Assembly (NCBI GenBank): GCA_000226015.1
Contig: JH153193.1
Location: forward strand, 147,311 to 204,153
Direction: 5' to 3'
Source of the DNA: Mnemiopsis leidyi
Lineage: Eukaryota > Ctenophora > Tentaculata > Lobata > Bolinopsidae
Length of the DNA stretch: 56,843 nt
This document shows, one piece after another, positions 9,800 to 20,700 of the stretch; the stretch's first letter is position 1; every line of letters starts with the position of its first letter. The notes beneath the pieces were generated by a model. The model made no database searches and had not been told where the DNA came from. It worked only from the letters and a program-made list of their open reading frames with translations. A program made the translations under genes and the position numbers.

Positions 9800-10645
9800 A
9801 CGAGGTTTTCAGATTCCTTGTAATTTTACGACTAAATGTTGGTCTAACTTTTCTTCTAGGTCAAGAGACAAGAATAAGGAGTCATTTAGGGGGTCACGTG
9901 ATATTTTTTCGGCTTCGAAACTATTAAATTCGGATTCCTTGTCAAATTTTACGTGAAAATACTGGTCTATCTTTTCTTCTACCTCAAAGTTGAAAATTTT
10001 CATTTTTGGACTATAGAGGCTCAATAATATAGGGGGGGGGGTCTAAATAAGTTTTTTGAGCTTCTGGACTGTCAACATATCGGATTCGCCGCTAAATTTT
10101 TCGTCAATACGTAGGTCTAACTTTTCTTCTAGCTCAAAGTTGAAAATTTTAATTTTGTGGCCTTATAAGGGGTCCCTAAAGGGTCACGTGATACTTTTTG
10201 GGCTTCGAAACAATCACATTCGGATTCCTCGTCAAATTTTACGTTGACATACTGGTCTAAATTTTCTTCTGGCTCAACTTTTTTCATTTTAGGGTCTTTA
10301 AGGCCCTTAAAGACTCTTCAAGGCTTTCAGATCAAACTTTCACATAGCTTAAGCCACAGAACCCGATGAAATCTACAATACCTGGAATATTCATGAATCT
10401 TTCTCTTTCCGTTTGGACTCCAATTCGTCCCCATATTTGTAGACCTTTTGGGCCTTGTACCAGACCTGAAATTTTAACGTCTCTTTCCGTAATTCGGACT
10501 CCAACTGTTTGCAAAAGCGTTCTTTGGGAACCCGGGCTAAAATTGGACAAGAAATCGATTGAGAGTAGTCTCGAGGTTCGAAAATTGAAGGCTCAGCGTC
10601 TTTTCTGGGGTGGTTGCCACCACTCTTATAAACATTTTAAATGTG
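9800..10645 (-). mobile_element. Repeat-bearing non-autonomous element, copy A
   Basis: Read on the minus strand, it begins with a small hairpin (GTGGTGGCAACCACCCC at about 10608-10625), a unique leader containing GAACCTCGAGACTA and CCAATTTTAGCCCGGGTTC, and then about four degenerate ~140-bp tandem units. Each unit carries GAAGAAAA.TTAGACC, AAATTTGA.GAGGAATCCGAAT and ATCACGTGACC. Copy B at 12655-13260 has the same order in the opposite orientation. A terminal hairpin with internal tandem repeats is compatible with a Helentron-like non-autonomous element, but I see no diagnostic end or target-site duplication. Confidence 0.6.
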
Positions 10646-10881
10646 ATGTTTTGTAGTTTTGTTAGACTTACGAAGTTAGTTAACATTTCCAATGTAATGA
10701 TTTTTGGTTAAGAACCTACTAAAGACTTACGAAAAGAGTATCTGAATCGTATCTGACTTTGCAAAACCTTCTAAAATTCTTCACGCAATAACTCAATTTC
10801 AGAATTAACTTATATGGATTAAAATTTCTAAATTTCTCTACATAGTCCTAAATATTTAACCATTGTCAGGATCAACCTAAT

Positions 10882-11283
10882 ATGGCACTTCTACTACAAC
10901 CAATGATAATGTTGGTCCTGCTTGGTCATGGCATAGAGGCTGATACGAAAATAGTGTCCACCCCTGATGGTAACATGGGTCCTGAACCCTGTGTTAGGAC
11001 ATGTACTGGAGTGGACAACGATTACGGAAGATGGCGTAACTCAGGCGAAGATCCAAGAGTTACTAAATTCATCTCTATGTCCGGGTGTGACTTTATTTCT
11101 AAACCGGTAGTAACTGCTATGTCTGCTGGGGAATTCGGTTCTGATAGGACATGTCCTTCATTTTCTTTGCGACATGTGCAAGAGTCCTTCTTTTGGCTGT
11201 ATTCCGTACAGCACTTAAGCGAGAAACAGATGAGAGAAATGCAATGTTCCGTTTACTGGACAGCTACTGGTTTTATCTGCTAG
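10882..11283 (+). CDS. Small secreted six-cysteine protein, paralog 2
   Basis: A 133-residue tandem copy of the gene at 9139. The signal peptide and mature N-terminus (1-49) are identical at the protein level, with only three silent DNA changes. The six cysteines (37, 41, 69, 91, 122, 133) and the C-terminal QCSVYWTATGFIC are also identical. Residues 50-120 carry 31 replacements, many of them radical (W56E, W61T, Y65S, N105W, D115K, R119E). The reading frame and length are intact, which argues against a pseudogene. The copy lies between two inverted copies of the repeat-bearing element (9800-10645 and 12655-13260). The function is unknown. Confidence 0.85.
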   Translation: MALLLQPMIMLVLLGHGIEADTKIVSTPDGNMGPEPCVRTCTGVDNDYGRWRNSGEDPRVTKFISMSGCDFISKPVVTAMSAGEFGSDRTCPSFSLRHVQESFFWLYSVQHLSEKQMREMQCSVYWTATGFIC

Positions 11284-12654
11284 AGAAAATGACCCTGTCA
11301 TCTGATGCACAGGAGATCTACAAGTTCCAAATAATGACATTTTTTTGCAAATTTGATAATATGCCTTGTTTTTGTTTTGCAAATTTAATGATAGAACTTG
11401 CTTCTACAATACGAACGCTATCACTGTGACGTTATGTGCCGCTTTGATATTCTAAAAGTACAGTCAATTTAAAAAATCCTAAAATTGGCAAAGTTTGTTT
11501 TGAGCAAAACTCTGTTGGAAGTTGTCCTACTAGGTCCTAGGATATAGCTTTATTTGAAGGTATAGTAAATTGTAATGTAGTGGAGTGAAGATATAGTTTT
11601 CACTTCATTACATTACAAGTTTAAAAAAGTTTTTTTGCATAGGCCCCCATGGATTTGGTGTGTCCATCTTTACGGATCAACAGTGCATTTGTGTAAAGTA
11701 ACTATGAAATTAGTACCAGTCAGAGAAATCATTAAATCAAACACTTATAAGGTTTAATCTAATAGCACAGTATGCTGGTTACAAAATAAAAACTTTTACT
11801 GTAGACCTTTTTTAGTTTTGGGCTCAGGCACAAAAAGGGATTATGCCAGTGGAGAGCGGTGGCGACTGGTGTGGCCGAGAAATTATCGGCCTCGGCGGTA
11901 AATGACGCAATTATTCTATGTTGATCATTTTCTGGTTTTTACGATTCGCTGGTCAACATCGCAATTGAAAACCCAGGGTACAAATTATTGCAGCACAATA
12001 TAAGATTCGATTTTAATCTTCACAACAATTCCTCCGTATGAGATAAGATTGGTCATGTAGAGATTTAGCATAATTTCAGAATTACAGAATTTTTAATTTC
12101 GTGATTATAACGATTAGTATTTTATTGTATTATAGTACTAGTACTAGTAGTGTAGAGGTTTGTAAATCTCATCCTTGGATAGTTGCTAAATAAATCAATT
12201 GTGTAAATTTGCTTCATGGAAAAATTTGGTTTCACTTTGCTGATCCACACGTTAATTAACTCGAGATTAACAGAAGAAGCTGGAATTGCTACGCCTAGCC
12301 GGACAGACAGACATGTGGATCAGGGGTTAATACCGGGAATATTCCCTGCCAAACACACAAACCATAATCTCGATATTCCAGTGACATTGTCTTGTTTAAC
12401 ACCTCGTCTTAGCGGGGGAGGAGTTTGGAGCGGTTCATGATAAATAATTACTGGTTATCATGATTCATGGACAGATAGATAATTCGGGTATTCGCCCTTC
12501 ATACGTTTTTTAGATGTAGATAACCGGGTTTTCGTTCTTCATTAGTTTTGTAGATATAGATCAGCTGTAGTTATTTACTATCATAGGCGGATCAATTATC
12601 TCGGTATTCGTTTTTGATCAGTTTTGTAGATATAGATCAACTGTAGTTATTAAT
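11284..12654. other. Intergenic, with loose repeats near 12460-12650
   Basis: No supportable gene. 'gtattcg...ttttgtagatatagatca.ctgtagttatt' recurs two to three times between 12480 and 12645. An inverted repeat around 11560-11615 ('attgtaatgtagtg...cattacattacaa') could fold into a hairpin. Confidence 0.5.
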
Positions 12655-13260
12655 AAGGGTGGCGGCAACCACCCCAGAAAAGACACTTAACCCAAAATTT
12701 TTGAACCTCGAGACTATTCCTAATCGATTTCTCGTCCAATTTTAGCCCGGGTTCAAAAAAAGAAAAAAAGTAGCCAACCCTCCCCTCCCCCTCCGAATTT
12801 GACGAGGAATCCGAATTTGATAGTTTCTAATACGAAAAATCATAATGTGACCCCACTTGTTATTCCAAGTTATTCACTTGGAGGAAAAAAGTTGGACCAG
12901 TTTATCGCCGTCAAATTTGACAAGGAGTCCTAATTTGTTGGTTTTGAATCCGAAAAAGAATCACATGACCCCTGAAGTGACCCTTTTAAAGCCCCAAAAC
13001 GGAAATTTTTAACTTTGAGCTAAAAGAAAAGTCAGACCTACATTTTCACGTGAAATTTAACGGCGAATCCGATGGTGGCAATCCCAAAGCTAAAAAACCC
13101 TTATTAATACCCCTCATGTAGCCCTTATAGCCCAAAATGAAAATATTCAGCTTTGAGGTAGAAGAAAAGTAAGACTAGTAAGTTCACGAAAATTTTGACG
13201 AGGAATCCGAATTTTAAGATCGAAGCCGAAAAGATATCACGTGATCATAGATGGATAAAA
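12655..13260 (+). mobile_element. Repeat-bearing non-autonomous element, copy B
   Basis: It starts with the same hairpin leader as copy A (AGGGTGGCGGCAACCACCCC). It continues with GAACCTCGAGACTATTC and CCAATTTTAGCCCGGGTTC, then at least three degenerate ~140-bp units carrying GAGGAATCCGAAT and ATCACGTGA. It is oriented opposite to copy A, so paralog 2 sits inside a large imperfect inverted repeat. Confidence 0.6.
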
Positions 13261-13393
13261 GATCACCTGCAATTATTGATTATTATAGACGGATTAATCC
13301 ACTGAGTGGTGTGTCAGTGTCTTTGGGTACGTCTGGCTTTTAATTTGAAATTCGAGGGGATTTAATTCTAGTGGCATTGAATCGGGCCGGTAA

Positions 13394-13545
13394 GTGCAGG
13401 AGTATTTCTTTAGATTAAACAATCACGATCAGTGCAGAAGTATTTCCTTAGATTAAACTATTACTCAGTGCAGAAGTATTTTCTTATATTAAACTATCAC
13501 TCAGTGCAGAAGTATTTCCTTATATATTAAACTATTACTCAGAGC
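13394..13545. repeat. ~36-bp tandem repeat, four units
   Basis: Four copies of 'agtgcagaagtatttccttagattaaactatcactc' with small substitutions and one 2-bp indel. No coding or RNA signature. Confidence 0.85.
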
Positions 13546-16500
13546 ATCAAAATTTAGCTGTACCAAAACCCGACAACTGCACCGCTTGCCTAAGAACAAT
13601 CATTTATCAAATCGCGGCATTTGTATTAGTTCAATCACAAAGGCAAGTTCAAACACACTGTCAAATTAAAAGCTTTATTTCACGTTTATTAGTTTATTTA
13701 TGCGATCCCCTTGTTCACAAAGGCCGGTCCCAGCAATCAGTATGCCACGTCATGCATGGTGATGGAGTATTTGAGTATATTGTTGAGTATTTGAGCACTA
13801 CTTACAAACTATTTATCATGCCGTCAACTGCATGTCATTTGTCAACGTTAAGATATCTGCATCAAATCACTAACTTCGAAATTAACGCCTTGCCCGAACA
13901 ACGTTTTAAAGTTTTCATGTCGATTTTTCTCTTAAATCAGTTGGACAGAGGAGCGGTACTTCTGGGAGGTGTCAAAATTTTCAAAATTTTTCTCTCTTAT
14001 CCTCTCTAAGTTCTCTGAGGTCAAATTGTCTCACTTGATCAACTTGACATAGATAAACATCCAAAATCTAAAGCAGGATCAATAAATATTGAGAAATAAA
14101 ATTTGTGACACCTCCCCAGGAATTCCGTACCCCATAATAAGATAGTATTATTTAATCGAACAGAATTTTAACACCTCCGCTAACCTTTCATGCACGTTTA
14201 TTTGTAGTTCGCTAAAAGTTCAGTGAAGCGTACGCGATTTTAAATGTCAAAATGCTCCGTCCCCAAATCTACGTATACTAGAGAGACACCCTCAGTTTCC
14301 CAATATGTTCGGCACTAATTTAGTTTTACCAACTTAAATTCTGAGTCGAAAATGAGAGTTTCGTGGCTACTAGAAGGGGGGGGGGGGTGGGGGGGTTCAG
14401 TGGCCGTCTCAATGCCATACCCCCCTGACCCCCAGTCCTGCTAAAGTCGTGGCTACAAAGCGTCGGTTGCTAAGGTTAGAATTGATGTAATCTCATCTTC
14501 CCAGTAAACACCATGCTGTGCAGATTTAGTGAAATTAGAACTTTATAGCTAAAGTAAAGTAAGTTGATAGCGGAGACTGGGATAGGAACTGTTTATGTCA
14601 AATTTAAAGTAAGTTTCAGATCTACAAGTGCGTGGGCTTTATTTTAAACTTAGATGTTGCATACCTTTCGTTGTTGTCTGCCTTTTTCTGTCGCATACCT
14701 TTTAGTTTTGAAACAATTTTTGACATTAATAACTAACTACAGCTATAAATAACTATGGTCCAGTGGTCCACTATAACCTTACTACGACTTCTTTCTTCTT
14801 TTTAAGACGCTACTACAATAGTGCACTTTAATATAAGCAGCTATTACAATAAATAGTTCAACTATTACAACACTACAAACTAATATTCATAAGTACATAG
14901 TCAGTTAAGTTATGGCTGCAATTAAGATAAGTTCGAACTTCCTCAATAAAGCGGAGTTTGTGTTTTGATTTATACATAAATAAACACCTGTAAACAATGC
15001 CTTTCAACACGCAAACCAACGTATCACCATACAATTTCGGACTTCTTCTTTAAAGTTGGTGTGGTGTGTGGATCTGTAAATTGTGGAGCAGGATTGCTGC
15101 ACAGTTACGGAAACTTATGCGACGATTAGCTAGACATAGAAGTGCAGTAAGTCTAATGATTCATCAAATAAGGTTATTTATACGATAAGTATCGTAGCAA
15201 CGTTTATTTTCTTGGTGCAACCTGCAAGGTCCGGCAATTAAGTGTAATAATATTCGCTAACATACAAGGTAGCTAAGTTTCAAGAATGAGTATCTACTTG
15301 CTATTAGTATGTACTTGCTACTAGAAATGTTGAGTCTTGTTGACATAGCACTCGTTGTCTCTTCCTTAATGCTCAAGATACTTAGATCTTAAAATGCGAC
15401 TAAATGACCAAGCAACAAGGACTTACTAGGAAGTCTGTTCAGAATGATTCAATCTAATTTGGCCTATTTGGCATATCTAGCCAACATGTTAAATGGCCCC
15501 TTTAAATTTTAAAAATAAATTTAATTTTAAAAGAAAATTACTTTTTGAATTGTTAAAGCCGATCTTGCATTCATTGAAGCTATCGGAGAGTTTCGTTGAA
15601 CTTTCTATTCTCACGGCCTTAGATTTAAAGCTCAACCGGAATTATTATTACATGAAACCAGACAGAAAACTTGACAAAGATATTATACTAATGCGTTGAT
15701 AAGAATATCGAAGATCTGATTAGGATTTTAAGAAATAATTCTTTGAGGAAAAATTTTGCTTAATTACAATTTTGCATGAAATTTTCACGTCTTTATAAAT
15801 ATTGTACATTTCCTAAGAAGGTCCAAGAAGAATATTTAGGTACGTACCCATTCTTTAAAAACATCTAAGCACTTGCACGTGCTTTGTTCGTGAGTCTCTC
15901 CCTATAAATAAAGGAAAAAATTTGTTTTTGATCTAATTTACTATTTTGTGGTTAGATCTATTTACGACAAGTAAATTTTGCTGTTTTTATAATATATAAT
16001 CTTGAAAAGTTTTTATAAACAGTTATTTATTCAGAACAGACTGCCAACTTGGCAAAGTGCCAAATCCTCAAATTGGCGAGCTGTTTTTCTGGCCAAGAGT
16101 TTGTCAGTTTACCCTGCACGCCATAACCTGCGAACTGTACACAAATTCGCGCGAGAAATATTTCGTTAATGAAGCACTGATCTACGTCCTTGAGTTATAA
16201 TTGACGGAGAAAATTCTATCGAGTGAATTGCTCCACTTAATGTTATAAGGTGTAGGGAAACTTTTGGGAGAACAGAAAAAATTATAAAAAACCAAACACT
16301 TCCCCATTCCGACGAAATTGATTTGAGTGGCTAATAAAAGTCTTGATTAAGACCTTAGCTGTCAAACTCCTAACTTGCATATCTATGTTTAAAACGACAG
16401 AGTTCCAAATAGCTAATGATTTGTGCATGGAAGTTTGCGAAACTGCATAATACATATAAAATGTATATAACGCCTCATCTCTAACTTCAAGGAGAGCGAC

Positions 16501-16917
16501 TAAAATATATCTAAATATTCACAGTCGTATCCTGACGAATAGTGGACAACTTTTCACTCGCCGTAGAGTTTTGTCTTTGTTTGTTGCGGAGTTTTTTTGA
16601 ATAAAATTTTCCTACTTTTTAGACAATGGGTTTCGTTAATAAGCTATAAAAGGACGAGAAAAAAATCATTATGGATATTCATGACACGAAATTTCTCACG
16701 AGGAAGAATTAGGTATGCTAATCGATATTAACTTACAAGTCATTTGGTTGAAAGGTTTCAGAGCGAATCAAAGGTAAATCTAATAAGGAATTTAGCGTCC
16801 AGTTCATAGAAGACGTAACGAATTCTTATATAAAAAAATATGAAATGGCTTCAAAAGAAATGTAGGTTTTCGTTGACAGTCGCATGAATGAAAGGTAGTA
16901 GACAGGCCTGCTCTGAA
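13546..16917. other. Intergenic stretch without a recognisable gene
   Basis: AT-rich. Short open frames (for example 13752-14009 and 15493-15699) have no recognisable domain or splice context. A G-rich tract lies at about 14378-14397. Confidence 0.55.
14376..14398 (+). other. G-rich tract, potential G-quadruplex
   Basis: Runs of about 12 and 7 G separated by a T. Enough guanines are present for a four-stack quadruplex. Function is speculative. Confidence 0.5.
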
Positions 16918-17755
16918 AGGGGGGGGGGGAATTGTTTGAAAGAGTTTTTAGTACGTTTTAGGTAGGTAACGCATACTCCTGCTGCCGGATGGGTTNNNNN
17001 NNNNNNNNNNNNNNNNNNNNNNNNNNNNNNNNNNNNNNNNNNNNNNNNNNNNNNNNNNNNNNNNNNNNNNNNNNNNNNNNNNNNNNNNNNNNNNNNNNNN
17101 NNNNNNNNNNNNNNNNNNNNNNNNNNNNNNNNNNNNNNNNNNNNNNNNNNNNNNNNNNNNNNNNNNNNNNNNNNNNNNNNNNNNNNNNNNNNNNNNNNNN
17201 NNNNNNNNNNNNNNNNNNNNNNNNNNNNNNNNNNNNNNNNNNNNNNNNNNNNNNNNNNNNNNNNNNNNNNNNNNNNNNNNNNNNNNNNNNNNNNNNNNNN
17301 NNNNNNNNNNNNNNNNNNNNNNNNNNNNNNNNNNNNNNNNNNNNNNNNNNNNNNNNNNNNNNNNNNNNNNNNNNNNNNNNNNNNNNNNNNNNNNNNNNNN
17401 NNNNNNNNNNNNNNNNNNNNNNNNNNNNNNNNNNNNNNNNNNNNNNNNNNNNNNNNNNNNNNNNNNNNNNNNNNNNNNNNNNNNNNNNNNNNNNNNNNNN
17501 NNNNNNNNNNNNNNNNNNNNNNNNNNNNNNNNNNNNNNNNNNNNNNNNNNNNNNNNNNNNNNNNNNNNNNNNNNNNNNNNNNNNNNNNNNNNNNNNNNNN
17601 NNNNNNNNNNNNNNNNNNNNNNNNNNNNNNNNNNNNNNNNNNNNNNNNNNNNNNNNNNNNNNNNNNNNNNNNNNNNGGGGGGGAATGTTTGAAAGAGTTT
17701 TTAGTACGTTTTTGGTAGGTAACAAATACTCCTGCTGCCGGATGTGTTGAAGAGG
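16918..17755. repeat. Unresolved tandem repeat containing a 681-N assembly gap
   Basis: N bases fill 16996-17676. Immediately left and right lies the same unit: a G-run, then 'aatgtttgaaagagttttta', 'gtacgttt', 'ggtaggtaac' and 'actcctgctgccggatg'. The gap therefore almost certainly spans further tandem units of at least ~76 bp whose G-runs stalled sequencing. Long open frames drawn through the Ns are meaningless. Confidence 0.85.
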
Positions 17756-17795
17756 GGAAGGAGGGAGGGAGGAGGGAGGGAGGGAGGGGGAGGGT
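17753..17795 (+). other. GGGA-rich segment, potential G-quadruplex
   Basis: More than four GGG runs separated by 1-2 bases (gggagggaggagggagggag...) fit a canonical quadruplex-forming motif next to the unresolved repeat. Confidence 0.55.
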
Positions 17796-20700
17796 TTGAC
17801 CAGACTTGGCGAAGTTAAATAGCCACTCTTCTGGCCTGCTTTCACCAGATTGAAGTCCTAGTAACGGCTGGGGTTCCGAGAACCCGCAAATAAAGCTTGG
17901 CACACAGTGACAGCACTGTCACATACTACAGGTATACAACGCGCGAAGTGTCCTAGAACACCTTGACACGTCTTGTTTCCAAGAGGTGCAGAAATAACAC
18001 AATCCTGTTAAACAGCTGACAGATCAGGTTTTGGAGGAGGGCCCTGTAAAGTTGTGTTTCAAAGCTACCCGCTTGCCTGGCACCGCTGTAGTTACCAGCA
18101 AGGAATCCCCATGTGCTCCGTCAGCTGGGATGTGATAAGAGCAATCTCAGGGGAACGCCTGTCTTCCCTCCTCTAACCCAGCCCACTGAGCGCCAAGTCT
18201 CAGTCAGACAAGCGCAGCGAGACATCACGTACCGCTTTTCCCACATAATCGTGAAACTTACCCGGGAAGAACCCCCTGACTTCCCCTGGCCGTGACCATC
18301 AGAACAACCCTACACAACCCCCAACAATGAAATATTTAGGAAGGGTCCGGATATAGAAGTGCGGAGGGAAGCCCTGTGCTGCACCTTGGGCTGCAAACCT
18401 CAGATCCACAGCTGAAGAGAAGAGTACTCGGTATGGGTTCTAGATAAGTGAGGGAGCGTCATGTGGGCAGGGAGACTCAGAGGGCGGTGTACCGGGGTTA
18501 TATCTCCCTCTGCAGACAGCATTTCCTAACCTTAAATCAAGGTTCTGCTTCTCCTCTTTCTTCAGTTCTTGGTTTCCGTTTTATCGTCTTCGGGTGCACT
18601 TGGTTTATTTTAAGTTATCACGTCAGGGTTGTGGAATTATGCGGGGTTTGTTTCGGGAGATGATTAAATGCTTTGAAGCTTTTGAGGTGCTCTATGGAAT
18701 GCTTATGACGAATTCCGGAGGTATTTAAGCCACGCATCGCTTCTTTGGAAATGTACCAAACTCTCTTTGTGCCAACTGAACAGCAAATAGCAATCATATT
18801 TGAAGGACTAACATCAATTAATCGCAAGAATTTTGATGAAAAATCTTGACAAAAATACAAACTTGTATAATATTCTGTTGATCTCTTTCAGTCTTTATGA
18901 GTTCATAACACTAAAAGTCACTAGTAAATGGTCATCACTTTATCAATTCTCATTCATCAGATTTAGTAAATTTGTTAGCTTTATTCGTAGACTTTGAAAT
19001 CCGTTTTTCTTGAAAACCGCGTTTTCATGTCTACAGAGAAAACTAACAAAGTTGCTAAATGTTCTTTTGGCATCAGGCGATCTGCTAAGAAATATTTAGA
19101 CAGCTACTTAGGGTTCTTGCTTGTTCAGAAACATAGGACTCAGTAACGAATCCTTTATATCGTGGTTTATGACACTTCCTGCCTTGCTCAAACACGTAGA
19201 ACGTTCGTCAAAATTCCACAACCTCTAAATTACACGACCTGTTGAATTGCACAACCTATGCATGAAGAGACGGACGCTGCAAATGTTATCATCAGCTTTT
19301 TCTATCGGTGATCTGTACTAGCGATAGCAGCAAATACTGAGGTTCTGTGTGTCAAGTGTAGGTCTGTTTGTTTGCGCGTCTGTGCGTTTTTGTAGACACT
19401 GTACCAGAGGGAGATCATCTAATAACCCACTACAAAAGTGCACGATTCACAGAGAGATCGAGGCTGGGTGTGCAGTGGAGCTCCTCTAGATCATCCCCCC
19501 GTCTCTCTCCAGGCTCAAAATATCGTAATAAAATAATTCGCTTAACTTGATCTGCGGAGGTTTGAATTTGCTCGACCTGCACAGAAATTGGCACGTTTGC
19601 ACTTTCATTGTTTATTGGGAGACAGGGTTGGGTGTTTCTAGGCATTTTGACAATTATTAACCTTTTTAAATATCCGCATTTGTCAGAGTACCCGAAGATA
19701 TGCACGTTTGATTTTAAACTTTAGACGTATTTACATTTCTGCTTCCGAGCTTGTTTGATTACGTAAACTTCAAGTAATTAGCGAGATATACTCATACCTT
19801 CAGATATAAAAATACAGGGAGATACACGCCTGCACCTAACCGTCCTCTAGATAGACCTTATATCGTTAGACTAATGATCTGTAAGGGTAATCCTATTTGG
19901 AGATCTTTGCTCGTTTGAGAATTTCGTTGGTTGTTTGTCGCAGTTCGACCTTCGATATCGGTAGTTTGTTTGTCTGGTTGTCTGTCGTAATTAAATATCG
20001 GCAGATTGTTTGTTGCCTTTTGTCTAATTTTAGTTCAAATCATAAAGGTGGAAGTGTCTAGGCCTGTATACAAGAGGGCTCCCAGTCGCTATCAAAAATT
20101 TCTTTCTTACAAATCGTAATCGGTAGAACTTTAATATATCAGGTATCTGTTCCGGGGTATGTAGTCTTTAATATATCAGGTATCGGAATATTGGGTGCTG
20201 CAAAGCCACAGTTCCACGGTGCAGCTATATTACACATGCGTAGAAGTGTTTGATCATTCCAACTTCAAAGAAGCCAGGGTTATTGGATCGGGACACCATG
20301 ACTCACCTGGCTTTTATTTGAGGAACGTGCTTTCTTACTGTCAAATCTATCAAAAACGGTTAAGTTCAAATAATTGCAGTGGCGAGAAAAAATGATCAAA
20401 GACAGTGGCAGGACCGGACGAAGTTTGTTACCGAAATACGTGACTTTATGACTTTGTGAGGCTTTGTCCGTAATAGAGCGGGTCCCGCTGCAGTATCGTG
20501 CGATGCGACAATTACTTGCACCTTTCGCTTATTATGGACATTTTGCAATCATCATGTTTGCTACTTTTGTATGTTTTTGATTAAGCTGGAATGTGGAGGG
20601 AAGCTTACTGCCAAGTCATTCGATCACAATCGTCAGAACCTGGCGACTTATAATTTTTAGTCATGGTTTGCTTTTTTTTATTTTTGGAGTCTTTTTCTGA

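Noticed and set aside
16851..17903. Long open frames of 250-350 codons
   Set aside because: They run through 681 Ns; the real parts are fragments of a tandem repeat.
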